Part shown: positions 42,053 through 53,826 of the stretch, piece by piece | Layout of the letters: each line of letters starts with the position of its first letter | How positions within the stretch are numbered: the stretch's first letter is position 1 | Origin: an uncultured Pelagibacteraceae bacterium | GTDB taxonomy: Bacteria; Pseudomonadota; Alphaproteobacteria; Pelagibacterales; Pelagibacteraceae | Direction of reading: 5' to 3' | Assembly (NCBI GenBank): GCA_902616645.1 | Contig: CACMTO010000001.1 | Coordinates: 1-64,000 of the forward strand | Length of the DNA stretch: 64,000 bases | Notes under the pieces: model-generated | Seen by the model: only the letters and a program-made list of their open reading frames with translations | The model's database searches: none | Told to the model about the DNA's origin: nothing | Made by a program: the position numbers and the translations under genes

Positions 42053-43051
42053 ATGGAATATTTAAATATTATTTTTCAAGAAAGTTATAAAATTTTATTT
42101 TTATTAGTTCCTGTACTAGTTTCAGTCGCTATGATTGTATGGCTGGATCGTAGAGTTTGGGCTTTTGTCCAAAAAAGACAAGGTCCAAATGTAGTAGGTC
42201 CTTTTGGTTTATTACAATCTCTAGCGGATGCACTAAAATATATTTTTAAAGAAATAATAATTCCTGCCAGCTCAAATAAAGTAATTTTCATTCTTGCTCC
42301 GATTATAACAATGACACTAGCTCTAATAGCATGGGCTGTAATTCCTTTTGGAGCCGAACAAGTATTAGCAGATATTAATGTTGGAATTTTATATATTTTT
42401 GCAGTCTCGTCATTAGGGGTATATGGGATAATTATGGGAGGATGGGCATCTAATTCTAAATATCCTTTTTTAGGAGCAATAAGATCTGCTGCGCAAATGG
42501 TATCTTACGAGGTATCAATCGGAATTATTATTATAAATGTTTTGCTATGTGTTGGATCATTAAACTTAAATGATATTGTTATTGCTCAAGAAGAAATTTG
42601 GTTCGTAATTCCATTATTTCCAATGTTTATTATTTTTTTTATATCATCTTTAGCAGAAACAAATAGACCTCCTTTTGATTTACCAGAAGCAGAAGCTGAA
42701 TTAGTAGCAGGCTACCAGACAGAATATTCAGGTATGATGTATGCAATGTTTTGGTTAGGAGAGTACGCGAATATTTTGTTAATGTGTGCTCTTGGATCAA
42801 TTCTATTTTTGGGAGGATGGTTATCACCAATTGATCTTTATCCATTTAATTTAATACCTGGTTTTCTTTGGTTAATTTTTAAGATTTTATTTTTATTCAT
42901 ACTTTTTGCTTTAGTAAAAGCTATTGTTCCAAGATATAGGTATGATCAATTGATGAAATTAGGTTGGAAAATATTTTTACCTTTATCTTTAACTTACGTT
43001 GTTTTAACAGCAAGCTATCTTTTCTATTTTAACCTTTTACCAACAAATTAA
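42053..43051 (+). CDS. nuoH: NADH-quinone oxidoreductase subunit H
   Basis: [58 protein letters not shown]. Confidence 0.98.
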   Translation: MEYLNIIFQESYKILFLLVPVLVSVAMIVWLDRRVWAFVQKRQGPNVVGPFGLLQSLADALKYIFKEIIIPASSNKVIFILAPIITMTLALIAWAVIPFGAEQVLADINVGILYIFAVSSLGVYGIIMGGWASNSKYPFLGAIRSAAQMVSYEVSIGIIIINVLLCVGSLNLNDIVIAQEEIWFVIPLFPMFIIFFISSLAETNRPPFDLPEAEAELVAGYQTEYSGMMYAMFWLGEYANILLMCALGSILFLGGWLSPIDLYPFNLIPGFLWLIFKILFLFILFALVKAIVPRYRYDQLMKLGWKIFLPLSLTYVVLTASYLFYFNLLPTN

Positions 43052-43536
43052 TGAAAATAACTAGATTTCTTAAAACAATATTAATGACTGATTTTATTAG
43101 TGGATTATTTATTGCCATTAAAGAACTATTTAAATCTAAAAAAACTATTAATTATCCATTCGAGAAAGGAAAAATTAGTCCAAGATACAGAGGGGAACAT
43201 GCATTAAGAAGATATCCAAATGGTGAAGAAAGGTGTATAGCTTGTAAATTGTGTGAGGCTGTTTGTCCTGCTCAAGCAATCACAATTGAGTCTTCACAAA
43301 GAGATGATGGAAGTAGAAAAACTACTCGTTATGATATTGATATGATGAAATGTATTTATTGTGGGCTTTGTGAAGAGTCTTGTCCTGTTGATGCTATAGT
43401 TCAAGGTCCAAACTTTGAATTTTCAACTGAAACTCGTGAAGAACTTTATTATACAAAAGAAAAACTCCTTGATAATGGAGATAGATGGGAAAATGTTTTA
43501 GCAGCGAATATAAAGTCAGATAACCCATACAGATAA
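43051..43536 (+). CDS. nuoI: NADH-quinone oxidoreductase subunit I
   Basis: Two 4Fe-4S motifs [14 protein letters not shown] and [14 protein letters not shown]. Confidence 0.98.
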   Translation: MKITRFLKTILMTDFISGLFIAIKELFKSKKTINYPFEKGKISPRYRGEHALRRYPNGEERCIACKLCEAVCPAQAITIESSQRDDGSRKTTRYDIDMMKCIYCGLCEESCPVDAIVQGPNFEFSTETREELYYTKEKLLDNGDRWENVLAANIKSDNPYR

Positions 43537-43539
43537 TTT

Positions 43540-44172
43540 ATGATTGCACACGCAATATTTTTTTATTTCTTTTCTGTAATTGCAGTTGTATCTGCCATAA
43601 TGGTTACTGTATCTAAAAATACAGTCCATTCAGTTTTTTTTTTAATACTCGATTTTATAAGCATCTCTTGCCTTTTTATAATGATCGGCGCGGAATTTTT
43701 AGGAATGATAATGTTGATAGTTTATGTAGGAGCAGTGGCAGTATTATTTTTATTTGTTGTCATGATGCTAAACGTTGCTCAACAAAAAAGTCAGTGGTTT
43801 GTATCAAATGCGAGTTCAGGACATATACCTGTGGGACTGCTTATTAGTGTAATAATATTTTTTGAATTGATAATTGTAATAGGTGGTTGGAAATATAAAC
43901 CTGACTTATTCAATTCCGAAGATCTAAAAATATCTGAGGATATTAGTAATACCCACTCATTAGGACAGGTTTTGTATACTGATTATATTCACATATTTCA
44001 AATAAGTGGAATGATACTCCTTATTGCAATGATAGGAGCAATAGTTTTGACTTTTCGACAGAGAGAAGGTGTAAAAAAACAAAGTTATCTAAAACAAATA
44101 TCAAGAGAAAGAAATGAGGGTGTAGAGGTTCTTGAAGTTACATCTAATAAAGGAGTTAAAATAGATGATTGA
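43540..44172 (+). CDS. nuoJ: NADH-quinone oxidoreductase subunit J
   Basis: [28 protein letters not shown]. Confidence 0.96.
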   Translation: MIAHAIFFYFFSVIAVVSAIMVTVSKNTVHSVFFLILDFISISCLFIMIGAEFLGMIMLIVYVGAVAVLFLFVVMMLNVAQQKSQWFVSNASSGHIPVGLLISVIIFFELIIVIGGWKYKPDLFNSEDLKISEDISNTHSLGQVLYTDYIHIFQISGMILLIAMIGAIVLTFRQREGVKKQSYLKQISRERNEGVEVLEVTSNKGVKIDD

Positions 44173-44476
44173 GATTGGAATAGGACATTATTTAACCCTA
44201 GGTGCAGTTATCTTTAGTATTGGAATAATCGGAATTTTTTTAAATAGAAAAAATATTATTGTAATTTTAATGAGTATTGAACTTATATTACTAGCAGTTA
44301 ACATAAATTTAGTTTCATTTTCAATGTATTTAGGAGATTTGTCTGGTCAAGTATTTACGTTGTTTATATTGACTGTTGCTGCGGCTGAGGCTGCTATTGG
44401 TCTAGCTATTATAGTTGTTTACTTTAGAAATTCCGGAACTATTCGAGTTGAAGAGATAGATAAATTAAAAGGATAA
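44165..44476 (+). CDS. nuoK: NADH-quinone oxidoreductase subunit K
   Basis: [36 protein letters not shown]. Confidence 0.97.
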   Translation: MIEIGIGHYLTLGAVIFSIGIIGIFLNRKNIIVILMSIELILLAVNINLVSFSMYLGDLSGQVFTLFILTVAAAEAAIGLAIIVVYFRNSGTIRVEEIDKLKG

Positions 44477-44477
44477 A

Positions 44478-46391
44478 ATGGAAGTTTTAATAATAACATT
44501 ACCATTAATAGCTTCAATTATATCTGGTTTTTTTGGAAAATTTATAGGTGACAGGAACTCAGAAATTATAACAAGTTTATTGGTATCGATATCAGCTCTT
44601 TTTTCTGTAATAGTTTTTTATGACGTGATAGTTAATCAATATCAGGAAAATATTGTTATTGCGACTTGGATAAACTCAGGATCTCTTGAAGTAAATTGGT
44701 CAATAAATATAGATTCATTATCAGCTGTTATGTTAATCGTAGTTACGTCAGTATCTGCATTAGTTCACATTTATTCAATCGGATATATGTCTCATGATCC
44801 ACATAAGCCTCGCTTCATGGCTTACTTATCTTTGTTTACGTTCGCAATGTTAGTGTTGGTAACATCAGATAATTTTATTCAACTATTTTTTGGTTGGGAA
44901 GGTGTAGGTCTATGCTCATATTTTTTGATTGGTTTTTGGTTTAAAAAAGACACAGCTAACAAAGCTGCAATCAAAGCTTTTTTAGTAAATAGAGTAGGTG
45001 ATTTTGGTTTCGCTTTAGGAATATTTTTAATTTTTTATTTATTTGGAACTGTAAACTATTCTGAAGTTTTTGAACAAATTCCAAACATTACAGATAAAAA
45101 CCTTCTTTTCTTAGGAATCACATTTAATTCGGTAGATCTAATTTGTTTGCTTTTATTTATAGGAGCGATGGGTAAATCTGCACAAATTTTACTTCACACC
45201 TGGTTACCGGACGCTATGGAGGGTCCGACTCCAGTATCGGCTTTAATTCACGCAGCTACAATGGTTACAGCTGGAGTTTTTCTAGTAGTAAGATGTTCAC
45301 CAATTTACGAATACTCTGAATTTGTTCTTAATATAATAACTGTTATTGGCATGAGTACAGCATTTTTTGCTGCCTCAGTAGCCCTAGTACAAAATGATAT
45401 AAAAAAGATAATCGCTTATTCTACTTGCAGTCAATTAGGTTATATGTTTTTCGCTACAGGAGTAGGAGCATATAATGTAGCAATGTTTCATTTATTTACG
45501 CACGCATTTTTTAAAGCTTTACTATTTTTAGGTTCTGGCTCAATTATTCATGCATTTAAAAATGAGCAAAATATAAATAATATGGGAGGAGTATGGAAAA
45601 AACTTCCATATACTTATTCTTTAATGATAATTGGGACTTTAGCTCTAACTGGTTTCCCATTTTTGTCAGGCTTTTACTCTAAAGATGCAATAATTGAATT
45701 TGCATATTTAAGAGGAAATACAACGGGTTATTACGCAGCTGGAATTGGTATTTTTACAGCTTTCCTCACTTCAATTTATTCCTGGAGACTAATTTTCAAA
45801 ACTTTTCACGGAAATTATAATAACAAAGAAATAAAGATAGATGAAACTCATGAATCGCCATTAGTCATGTTGATACCATTAGTTTTACTCTCCTTAGGTG
45901 CAGTTTTTGCTGGCTTTTTATTCAAAGAATTATTTATTGGTTTTGAGGGGTTGAGTAATTTTTGGCGTGATTCTATTTTCTTTTTGAAACCGTTAAGCAC
46001 TGATCACCCGCCACTTTGGTTTTTAATGCTTACACCAATATTAGTTATTTTATCTATTCCATTATCTTATTATTTATTTATTAAAAATAAAAAGTTGCCA
46101 GAACAAATTGCTAATATTAATCAACCGCTTTATCAATTTTTATTAAACAAGTGGTATTTTGACGAACTTTATGATGTTTTATTTGTAAAACCATCAAAAA
46201 AATTTGGTATATTTTTATGGAAGTTCTTTGATCTAAAAATAATTGATGGCTTTGGTCCCGATGGTATTTCTAACATTATCAAAAAATTTTCAGTAAAAGC
46301 TAATAAATTTCAAAGCGGATATATATATCAATATGCTTTTGTAATGTTAATTGGTTTTTCTGCATTATTAACTTTTTTAATTGTAAAATGA
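44478..46391 (+). CDS. nuoL: NADH-quinone oxidoreductase subunit L
   Basis: GWEGVGLCSYFLIGFW; LLHTWLPDAMEGPTPVSALIHAATMVTAGVFLV. Confidence 0.98.
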   Translation: MEVLIITLPLIASIISGFFGKFIGDRNSEIITSLLVSISALFSVIVFYDVIVNQYQENIVIATWINSGSLEVNWSINIDSLSAVMLIVVTSVSALVHIYSIGYMSHDPHKPRFMAYLSLFTFAMLVLVTSDNFIQLFFGWEGVGLCSYFLIGFWFKKDTANKAAIKAFLVNRVGDFGFALGIFLIFYLFGTVNYSEVFEQIPNITDKNLLFLGITFNSVDLICLLLFIGAMGKSAQILLHTWLPDAMEGPTPVSALIHAATMVTAGVFLVVRCSPIYEYSEFVLNIITVIGMSTAFFAASVALVQNDIKKIIAYSTCSQLGYMFFATGVGAYNVAMFHLFTHAFFKALLFLGSGSIIHAFKNEQNINNMGGVWKKLPYTYSLMIIGTLALTGFPFLSGFYSKDAIIEFAYLRGNTTGYYAAGIGIFTAFLTSIYSWRLIFKTFHGNYNNKEIKIDETHESPLVMLIPLVLLSLGAVFAGFLFKELFIGFEGLSNFWRDSIFFLKPLSTDHPPLWFLMLTPILVILSIPLSYYLFIKNKKLPEQIANINQPLYQFLLNKWYFDELYDVLFVKPSKKFGIFLWKFFDLKIIDGFGPDGISNIIKKFSVKANKFQSGYIYQYAFVMLIGFSALLTFLIVK

Positions 46392-47875
46392 TGAACTTTC
46401 CAATTCTTTCATCGCTAATTTTATTGCCATCTATCGGAGCATTATTTTTATTTTTTACAAAAGGTAATAAAAAAAATAATTTTACTGTAAAGTATGTTGC
46501 TTTATTTACTTCGGCTGTAAACTTTTTTTTATCAATTTATTTATGGATATTATTTGATCAAACAACTTCTGAATTTCAATTTGTTGAACAAAGAATTTGG
46601 ATAAAAGATTTTATAAATTACAAAGTAGGAGTTGATGGTATTTCGATTTTATTCATTTTATTAACAACATTTATTACACCACTTTGTGTTATATCTATCA
46701 ATAATTCAATTAAAGAGAGGCTCAGCGAATTTTTGATTGCTGTACTAATCATGGAGTCTTTTATGATTGGAGTCTTCTGTTCTTTAGATCTTGTAATTTT
46801 TTATTTATTTTTTGAAGCTGGCCTAATTCCAATGTTTTTAATTATTGGAATTTGGGGAGGTGCTAGAAGAGTTTACTCTGCGTTCAAATTTTTTTTATAT
46901 ACCTTACTTGGTTCAGTACTTATGTTGGTTGCAATCATCTCTATATATTGGTTAAATGGAACAACAGATATAGTTGAACTTTATGAATCTGGAATAGATA
47001 TTAAATATCAAAACCTTTTATGGTTAGCTTTTTTTAGCTCTTTTGCAGTAAAGACTCCAATGTGGCCTGTCCATACTTGGTTGCCGGATGCCCACGTGGA
47101 AGCACCTACAGCCGGATCTGTCTTGTTGGCAGCTATTTTATTAAAAATGGCTGGTTATGGTTTTATAAGATTTTCTCTAGGATTATTCCCAGTTGCATCA
47201 GAGATTTTTACTCCATTAATTTATACACTCAGTGTTATAGCAATTATTTTTACTTCTTTTATAGCCTTAATGCAGGAGGATATGAAAAAATTAATCGCTT
47301 ATTCATCCGTGGCACATATGGGGTACGTTACTTTGGGAATTTTTACAATTCAACAACAAGGTATTGAAGGTAGTATTATTCAAATGATCAGTCATGGGTT
47401 AGTTTCAGCTGCACTTTTTTTATGTGTAGGCGTTGTTTATGATAGAATGCACTCAAGATTAATAAATACCTATGGTGGTATAGTTAGTATTGTTCCTAAG
47501 TACTCAATTTTGTTTATGGTATTTACTCTTGCAGCTTTGGGCCTTCCAGGAACTAGTGGTTTTGTTGGAGAATTTTTAATTTTGATGGGAGCTTTCAAAG
47601 AAAATTTTTTGGTAGCTGTAATTGCTAGCATTGGGGTAATTATTGGAGCCGCTTACATGCTTTGGTTATATAAAAGAGTTATTTTTGGAAAATTAATTAA
47701 TAATGATTTAAAGCAAATGATTGATTTAAATAAATCTGAGGTATTTATATTATCTTGTTTGGCTGTACCAACTTTATTCTTTGGATTTTATCCAGAACCA
47801 TTGATTAATACGATTGAAGTATCCATTTCAGATTTAATCGATGAATATAATTTTAGATTAGCGGGTAGGCTGTAA
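46388..47875 (+). CDS. nuoM: NADH-quinone oxidoreductase subunit M
   Basis: KTPMWPVHTWLPDAHVEAPTAGSVLLAAILLKMAGYGFIR. Confidence 0.98.
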   Translation: MMNFPILSSLILLPSIGALFLFFTKGNKKNNFTVKYVALFTSAVNFFLSIYLWILFDQTTSEFQFVEQRIWIKDFINYKVGVDGISILFILLTTFITPLCVISINNSIKERLSEFLIAVLIMESFMIGVFCSLDLVIFYLFFEAGLIPMFLIIGIWGGARRVYSAFKFFLYTLLGSVLMLVAIISIYWLNGTTDIVELYESGIDIKYQNLLWLAFFSSFAVKTPMWPVHTWLPDAHVEAPTAGSVLLAAILLKMAGYGFIRFSLGLFPVASEIFTPLIYTLSVIAIIFTSFIALMQEDMKKLIAYSSVAHMGYVTLGIFTIQQQGIEGSIIQMISHGLVSAALFLCVGVVYDRMHSRLINTYGGIVSIVPKYSILFMVFTLAALGLPGTSGFVGEFLILMGAFKENFLVAVIASIGVIIGAAYMLWLYKRVIFGKLINNDLKQMIDLNKSEVFILSCLAVPTLFFGFYPEPLINTIEVSISDLIDEYNFRLAGRL

Positions 47876-49293
47876 TGGAAAATTTGCAATTAGTATTGCC
47901 TGAAATATTTCTTTCATTATCTATAATGTTTTTATTAATATTAGGAGTTTTTAAAAAAAAGAGCTCAAAACTTATTCAAAACCTTTCTTTAGCTGTTTTA
48001 ATTGTAACTGCTGTAATCACTTTTAACGAAACAATTGGTATAAGTGAAACACAATTATTTAATAATAGTATTATAATTGACTACTTATCATCCCTAATGA
48101 AAATAATTACTTTGTTAGCTGCTTTCTTGGTTTTAACAATTTCTTCAAATTATCTAAAAACTTTTCAAATTTTTAAAATTGAGTATCCAATTCTAATTTT
48201 AAGTTCAGTATTAGGTATGATGGTAATGATAAATTCTAACGATTTAATGGTATTTTATATGGGTTTAGAACTTCAGTCTTTATCTTTATATGTTTTAGCA
48301 ACTTTTAACAGGGATCAAATTAAATCCTCTGAAGCTGGGTTAAAATATTTTGTATTAAGTGCATTATCTTCTGGATTATTATTATATGGTTGCTCTTTAA
48401 TATATGGATTTACTGGATCAACTAATTTTAATATAATTGCAAATCAATTAAGTTCAAATGAATATGCTTTAACATTTGGTATTGTATTTATTTTAGTAGG
48501 ATTAGCTTTCAAAATTTCTGCTGTTCCTTTTCATATGTGGGCACCAGATGTTTACGAGGGATCGCCAACCTCGGTAACATTATTCTTTACGATGGTTCCA
48601 AAGATAGCCGCATTAACAGTTTTCATTAGATTTTTATACGTACCTTTTTTAAATCTGATCGATCAATGGCAAATGATTTTAATTTTTTTATCTATTGCTT
48701 CCATGCTTTTTGGTGCTATAGCCGCTATAGGCCAAACAAACTTAAAAAGACTTGTTGCATATAGCTCTATTAGCCATGTTGGTTATGCACTAGCCGGAGT
48801 TGCGGCTGGAACTAACGATGGCATACAAAGTTCAATCGTATATATTTTTATATATGTCTTAATGAATTTGGGATTATTTTCGTGTTTATTAATGCTCAAA
48901 AGAGACGATGTTTACTTTGAAAAAATTGAAGATTTATCTGGTTTATCCAAAAATCATCCAATGTTATCATTATCATTTTTAATAATTCTGTTTTCATTAG
49001 CTGGAATTCCACCATTAGCGGGTTTTTTCGCTAAATTTTATGTTTTTAAAGCAGTAATCGAACAATCAATGTTTTTTTTAGCTATTGTTGGCTTATTATC
49101 AACAGTTGTTGCAGCTTTTTATTATTTGAGATTAATTAAAATTATGTATTTTGACGAAAAAAAAGACAAATACGACACTGACCATGGCTTTTGGTTAAAA
49201 TTTTCTTTAACAGCCTCAACATTGTTAATTTTAGTATACTTCATTTTTCCAGGTGAATTATTAGACGTAGTTTCGAGAATTAACATTATTTAA
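47875..49293 (+). CDS. nuoN: NADH-quinone oxidoreductase subunit N
   Basis: FKISAVPFHMWAPDVYEGSPTSVTLFFTMVPKIAAL. Confidence 0.97.
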   Translation: MENLQLVLPEIFLSLSIMFLLILGVFKKKSSKLIQNLSLAVLIVTAVITFNETIGISETQLFNNSIIIDYLSSLMKIITLLAAFLVLTISSNYLKTFQIFKIEYPILILSSVLGMMVMINSNDLMVFYMGLELQSLSLYVLATFNRDQIKSSEAGLKYFVLSALSSGLLLYGCSLIYGFTGSTNFNIIANQLSSNEYALTFGIVFILVGLAFKISAVPFHMWAPDVYEGSPTSVTLFFTMVPKIAALTVFIRFLYVPFLNLIDQWQMILIFLSIASMLFGAIAAIGQTNLKRLVAYSSISHVGYALAGVAAGTNDGIQSSIVYIFIYVLMNLGLFSCLLMLKRDDVYFEKIEDLSGLSKNHPMLSLSFLIILFSLAGIPPLAGFFAKFYVFKAVIEQSMFFLAIVGLLSTVVAAFYYLRLIKIMYFDEKKDKYDTDHGFWLKFSLTASTLLILVYFIFPGELLDVVSRINII

Positions 49294-49826
49294 TGAAATT
49301 TAAGATTGTAAGACTCAAAAAAGTTAAAAGTACTAATGACACAGCTATTAGAATACTTAGAAATTCGAAACTAAATTATGGAATGATTATTGCAGAAACT
49401 CAAAGTAAAGGACGCGGACAATATGGAAGAAAATGGCTTTCTTTTAAGGGAAATTTGTTTGTTAGTTTTTTTTATAGTTTAGAGCAAATAAATTTAACCT
49501 TATCACAGTTGACAAAGTTAAACTGCTTATTAGTAAAAAAACTAATTTCAAAATATTATAAAAAAAGAATTTTATATAAAAAACCTAATGATTTGTTGAT
49601 TAAAGGAAAAAAGATATGTGGAATTTTACAAGAAACAGTAAATAAATCGAATAAGAAATTTCTTATAGTTGGAATAGGTATCAATTTGATAAAAAAACCC
49701 ACAATTTGTAACTATCCAACCATTGATTTAAATGATTTAATAAACAAAAAAATTTCAAAAAAAAAAATTGAAATAGAGCTAAAAAATATTTTTGAGATGA
49801 AATTTAATAAATTGATAAATAAATGA
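49293..49826 (+). CDS. birA: Biotin--[acetyl-CoA-carboxylase] ligase
   Basis: KKVKSTNDTAIRI; ETQSKGRGQYGRKWLSFKGNLFVSF. Confidence 0.92.
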   Translation: MKFKIVRLKKVKSTNDTAIRILRNSKLNYGMIIAETQSKGRGQYGRKWLSFKGNLFVSFFYSLEQINLTLSQLTKLNCLLVKKLISKYYKKRILYKKPNDLLIKGKKICGILQETVNKSNKKFLIVGIGINLIKKPTICNYPTIDLNDLINKKISKKKIEIELKNIFEMKFNKLINK

Positions 49827-49839
49827 GAAAGACTTACAA

Positions 49840-50586
49840 ATGTATGTTCTCGGTGATATAGGAAATTCAGAAACCAAAATTTTTTTGGTAAATTCTCGAT
49901 ATAATATAATAAGAAATATTAATTTTCCTTCTAAAGAAGTCAATTATAAAAAATTGAAAACCAAATTTTCTTTTCTGATAAAAGATTTTAAAAAAGTTGA
50001 TAAAATATTATTTTGTAGTGTGGTTCCCAAAACTTTTTACTTGATTAGAAAATTTTTAAGGTCAAAAACTAAAAAAAAATGTTACGAAATTAAAAATTTA
50101 AATTTAAATTCTTTAATTAATATAGATGTTAATTTTCAACAAGTTGGTTCTGATAGGTTGACTAATGCAATAAGTTTAGCTAATGGAAAATCGAATTATA
50201 TAATTCTTGATTTTGGTACCGCAACCACTTTTGATGTTTTAATAAAAAATACTTATAAAGGCGGAATAATTGCACCAGGAATTGAAATCTCCTTAAGTAC
50301 TTTGTCTGATAGAGCCACCCTGATTCCAAAAGTAAATCTAAAAAAAATTAAAAATGTTGTTGGAAAAGATACTATTAGTGCAGTAAGATCTGGTTTTTTC
50401 TGGGGTTACGCTGGTTTAATTGACAATATTGTTTATTTGATTAAGAAGGAAACTAGAAAATCCTTTAAATTAATAATCACTGGGGGTTTTTCAGATTTAT
50501 TTAAAAAATCAATTAAAACCAAATTAATACAAAATAAAAATATTACTGTTAAAGGTTTAATAAAAATTTCTAAATTAATAAAATAA
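49840..50586 (+). CDS. coaX: Type III pantothenate kinase
   Basis: DIGNSETKIFLV; DFGTATTFDVL; GGIIAPGIEISLSTLSDRATLIPKV. Confidence 0.93.
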   Translation: MYVLGDIGNSETKIFLVNSRYNIIRNINFPSKEVNYKKLKTKFSFLIKDFKKVDKILFCSVVPKTFYLIRKFLRSKTKKKCYEIKNLNLNSLINIDVNFQQVGSDRLTNAISLANGKSNYIILDFGTATTFDVLIKNTYKGGIIAPGIEISLSTLSDRATLIPKVNLKKIKNVVGKDTISAVRSGFFWGYAGLIDNIVYLIKKETRKSFKLIITGGFSDLFKKSIKTKLIQNKNITVKGLIKISKLIK

Positions 50587-52245
50587 ATGAAAGACGAACT
50601 ACTTTTTTGCCCACTTGGAGGATCCGGAGAAATCGGAATGAACATGAATCTTTTTGGTTATGGTCAGCCTAGTAATCATAAATGGATCATGGTTGATATT
50701 GGAGTTACTTTTGCTGATGATACAGTTCCGGGTATTGATCTTATATATCCTGATCCAGGTTTTATCATTGAAAAAAAAGAAAATTTGCTAGCCATTGTTT
50801 TAACTCACGCTCATGAGGACCATATTGGAGCTATAGCACATTTATGGCCAAAACTTAAATGTCAAATTTTTGCAACACCGTTCACTGCAGTCTTAGTAAA
50901 AGAAAAATTTAAAGAAAAAAATATTGATATTACAAATCATCTAAAAATTGTTCAGCTAAACGGTAAAGTTTTTTTAGAGCCTTTTGAAATTGAGTACATT
51001 ACTTTAACACACTCCATATTAGAACCAAATGGTTTAAGGATCAAAACACCTCTTGGAGTAGTATTACATACTGGCGACTGGAAAGTTGACCCAAACCCTC
51101 TGATAGGAGATGAAATAAATTCAAAAAGATTAAAAGAAATTGGAGAGGAAGGTGTTTTAGCAATGATTTGCGACTCAACAAATGTATTAAGTGCAGGAAG
51201 ATCTGGATCAGAATTAGATGTAAGAAAAAATATGTTAAATATAATGGACAGACTTAAAAAGAAGATAATTATAACTTCTTTCGCATCAAATGTTGCAAGA
51301 ATGGAAACAGCTTTTTATTGTGCAGAAAAAACAGGAAGACAAATTTCATTAGTTGGTAGATCCATGCACAGGATCTACAAAGCAGCAAGACAATGTGGAT
51401 ACCTAAAAGATAGTATCGAACCAGTTGATCCAAGAGAAGCAAAAAACTTTCCAAGGGAAAAAATTGTTTATTTATGTACTGGAAGTCAAGGTGAGCCAAT
51501 GGGAGCTATGATGAGAATATCAAACTATATACATCCAGATGTTTTTATTGAAAAAGGTGATGCAGCGATTTTTTCCTCAAAAATAATACCAGGCAATGAA
51601 AAAAAACTTTACAAATTACACAATCAATTAGTCAAAGATGGCATAGAAGTAATAAGTGAAGAGACTGAATTTATTCATGTTTCAGGACATCCTAATCGAG
51701 AAGATTTAAAAGATATGTATCAATGGGTACAACCCAAATGTTTAATCCCGGTTCATGGAGAACATAGACACATGATTGAACATATTAATTTTGCAAAAGA
51801 AATGCAGGTACCTTATCCAGTCAAAGTAGAAAATGGTGATATCGTAAGATTTTCTTCTGACAGCGAACCTGAAGTTTACGATAAAGCACCTAGTGGTAGA
51901 TTGTATTTAGATGGAAATATAAGTGTTGAGGAGGACTCACAATCAATCAAAGACAGAAAAAATTTAAGCGCAAATGGATATTTAGAAATAACAATCTTGA
52001 TTACACCTAAAGGAAATATCCATAATGATCCTATTATTACTTTTCGAGGTTTGCCGATTTACGAAAAAGATGAATTTATTTATGGCTTAGTTGAAGAAAT
52101 AGAAAAAACAACAAGAACATATAGGCTTGGAAACAAACAACAGGAAAGTAATCTAATAGATGCACTAAAAATCGCAAGCAGAAGATATGCAAAAGAAAAA
52201 ACAGGTAAAAAACCATTTACGAATATTAATTTAGCAAAGATTTAA
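50587..52245 (+). CDS. rnj: Ribonuclease J family beta-CASP metallo-beta-lactamase
   Basis: PLGGSGEIGMNMNLFGYG; LTHAHEDHIGAIAHLW; GSQGEPMGAMMRIS; HVSGHPNREDLKDMY. Confidence 0.95.
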   Translation: MKDELLFCPLGGSGEIGMNMNLFGYGQPSNHKWIMVDIGVTFADDTVPGIDLIYPDPGFIIEKKENLLAIVLTHAHEDHIGAIAHLWPKLKCQIFATPFTAVLVKEKFKEKNIDITNHLKIVQLNGKVFLEPFEIEYITLTHSILEPNGLRIKTPLGVVLHTGDWKVDPNPLIGDEINSKRLKEIGEEGVLAMICDSTNVLSAGRSGSELDVRKNMLNIMDRLKKKIIITSFASNVARMETAFYCAEKTGRQISLVGRSMHRIYKAARQCGYLKDSIEPVDPREAKNFPREKIVYLCTGSQGEPMGAMMRISNYIHPDVFIEKGDAAIFSSKIIPGNEKKLYKLHNQLVKDGIEVISEETEFIHVSGHPNREDLKDMYQWVQPKCLIPVHGEHRHMIEHINFAKEMQVPYPVKVENGDIVRFSSDSEPEVYDKAPSGRLYLDGNISVEEDSQSIKDRKNLSANGYLEITILITPKGNIHNDPIITFRGLPIYEKDEFIYGLVEEIEKTTRTYRLGNKQQESNLIDALKIASRRYAKEKTGKKPFTNINLAKI

Positions 52246-52490
52246 TGAGCTTAACTGGATTAGCCATAATTTACATTATAATTTGGTGGATAGTTTTTTT
52301 CGCAATTTTACCGATTGATGTTGAAAGAAAAAAAATGATAAAAATTGATGGTGAGGATCCTGGTTCTCCAGAAAATCCAAGAATACTTAAAAAGTTCATT
52401 TATTGTACAGGAATAACAACGTTTTTATTCATTATTATTTTCTTATTAATGAAATTTGAATATTTAAATTTAAGAAATATAATCACTTAA
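52245..52490 (+). CDS. DUF1467 family membrane protein
   Basis: GLAIIYIIIWWIVFFAILPIDVERKK; position between rnj and proS as in many Alphaproteobacteria. Confidence 0.8.
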   Translation: MSLTGLAIIYIIIWWIVFFAILPIDVERKKMIKIDGEDPGSPENPRILKKFIYCTGITTFLFIIIFLLMKFEYLNLRNIIT

Positions 52491-52491
52491 A

Positions 52492-53826
52492 ATGAATATT
52501 TCGAAATTATTTATTCCTATTTTAAAAAATAATCCCTCTGAAGCCAAAATTAAATCTCATCAATTAATGCTTAGAGTTGGAATGATAAAACAATCCTCTG
52601 CGGGTATATACTCTTGGCTACCTTTAGGCTTAAAGGTAATGAAAAAAATTGAACAAATTGTAAGAGAAGAACAAAATAAAATTGGTGCACAAGAAATTTT
52701 GATGCCAACAATTCAATCTAGTGAAATTTGGAAAGAAAGTGGACGTTACGAGGATTATGGTGAAGAAATGCTTAGAATTAAAGATCGACAAAACCGTGAG
52801 ATGCTTTATGGACCCACCAATGAAGAACTAGTGACAGATATATTTCGTTCATCTGTAAAATCTTATAAATCACTTCCTCAACTTCTTTATCACATCCAAT
52901 GGAAGTTTAGAGATGAAATTAGACCTAGATTTGGAATAATGAGATGTAGAGAATTTTTTATGAAAGATGCTTACTCTTTTGACATAAATGATGAAGAGGC
53001 CATATTTTCTTACAATAAATTTTTTCTATCCTACCTTAAAACTTTTAAAAGATTAGATCTTACAGCCATTCCAATGGCTGCAGATACAGGACCAATAGGT
53101 GGAAACTTGTCTCATGAATTTATAATTCTTGCTGAAACCGGTGAAAGCAAAATTTTTACTGACAAAAGAATTTTTGAATTGAACAGTGAAGATACAAAGT
53201 TAGAAAAGAAATCACTAGAGTCTCTTAGAAATAAATATGAAAAATTTTATGCTGTAACAGATGAAAAGTTCGATAATGGTGAATTTGAAAAAAAAGTGTC
53301 TGAAAACAATAGGTTAAAAACAAAAGGTATAGAAGTTGGACACATATTTTATTTTGGAGATAAATATTCAAAACCAATGGGGGCATCGGTTGATTTACCT
53401 GGAGGAAAAAAAGACTTTGTTAAAATGGGCTCTTACGGGATAGGAGTTTCTAGATTAGTAGGTGCTATAATTGAAGCAAAATATGACGAAAAAAATGAGG
53501 TCATGAAATGGCCAATTTCTGTTGCTCCTTATGATATTGCATTAATACCAATGATAAATAAAAATAACTCATCAGCTCTTGAAAAAGCAAATAAGATAAA
53601 TATTGAGTTAGAAAAAAATAATATTGATTCAATAATTGATGATACAGATGAAAATTTTTCTTCAAAAATAAAAAAAATGAATCTCATCGGCGCACCATTT
53701 CAAATAATAATTGGCAATCAATCTGATGGAGAGTTGTTAGAATTTAAAGAAGTTGGGAAAGAAACCAAAAAAATTGACTTAACCCAAATAATTAAAATTA
53801 TTAAAGAAAAAAAAGTAAAAAATTGA
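52492..53826 (+). CDS. proS: Prolyl-tRNA synthetase (short form without internal editing domain)
   Basis: MLRVGMIKQSSAGIYSWLPLGLKVMKKIEQIVREE; RPRFGIMRCREFFMKDAYSF. Confidence 0.96.
   Translation: MNISKLFIPILKNNPSEAKIKSHQLMLRVGMIKQSSAGIYSWLPLGLKVMKKIEQIVREEQNKIGAQEILMPTIQSSEIWKESGRYEDYGEEMLRIKDRQNREMLYGPTNEELVTDIFRSSVKSYKSLPQLLYHIQWKFRDEIRPRFGIMRCREFFMKDAYSFDINDEEAIFSYNKFFLSYLKTFKRLDLTAIPMAADTGPIGGNLSHEFIILAETGESKIFTDKRIFELNSEDTKLEKKSLESLRNKYEKFYAVTDEKFDNGEFEKKVSENNRLKTKGIEVGHIFYFGDKYSKPMGASVDLPGGKKDFVKMGSYGIGVSRLVGAIIEAKYDEKNEVMKWPISVAPYDIALIPMINKNNSSALEKANKINIELEKNNIDSIIDDTDENFSSKIKKMNLIGAPFQIIIGNQSDGELLEFKEVGKETKKIDLTQIIKIIKEKKVKN

Noticed and set aside
47062-47367. 101-aa alternative-frame ORF inside nuoM
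   Set aside because: Overlaps the highly conserved nuoM core; translation is a frame shadow of it.
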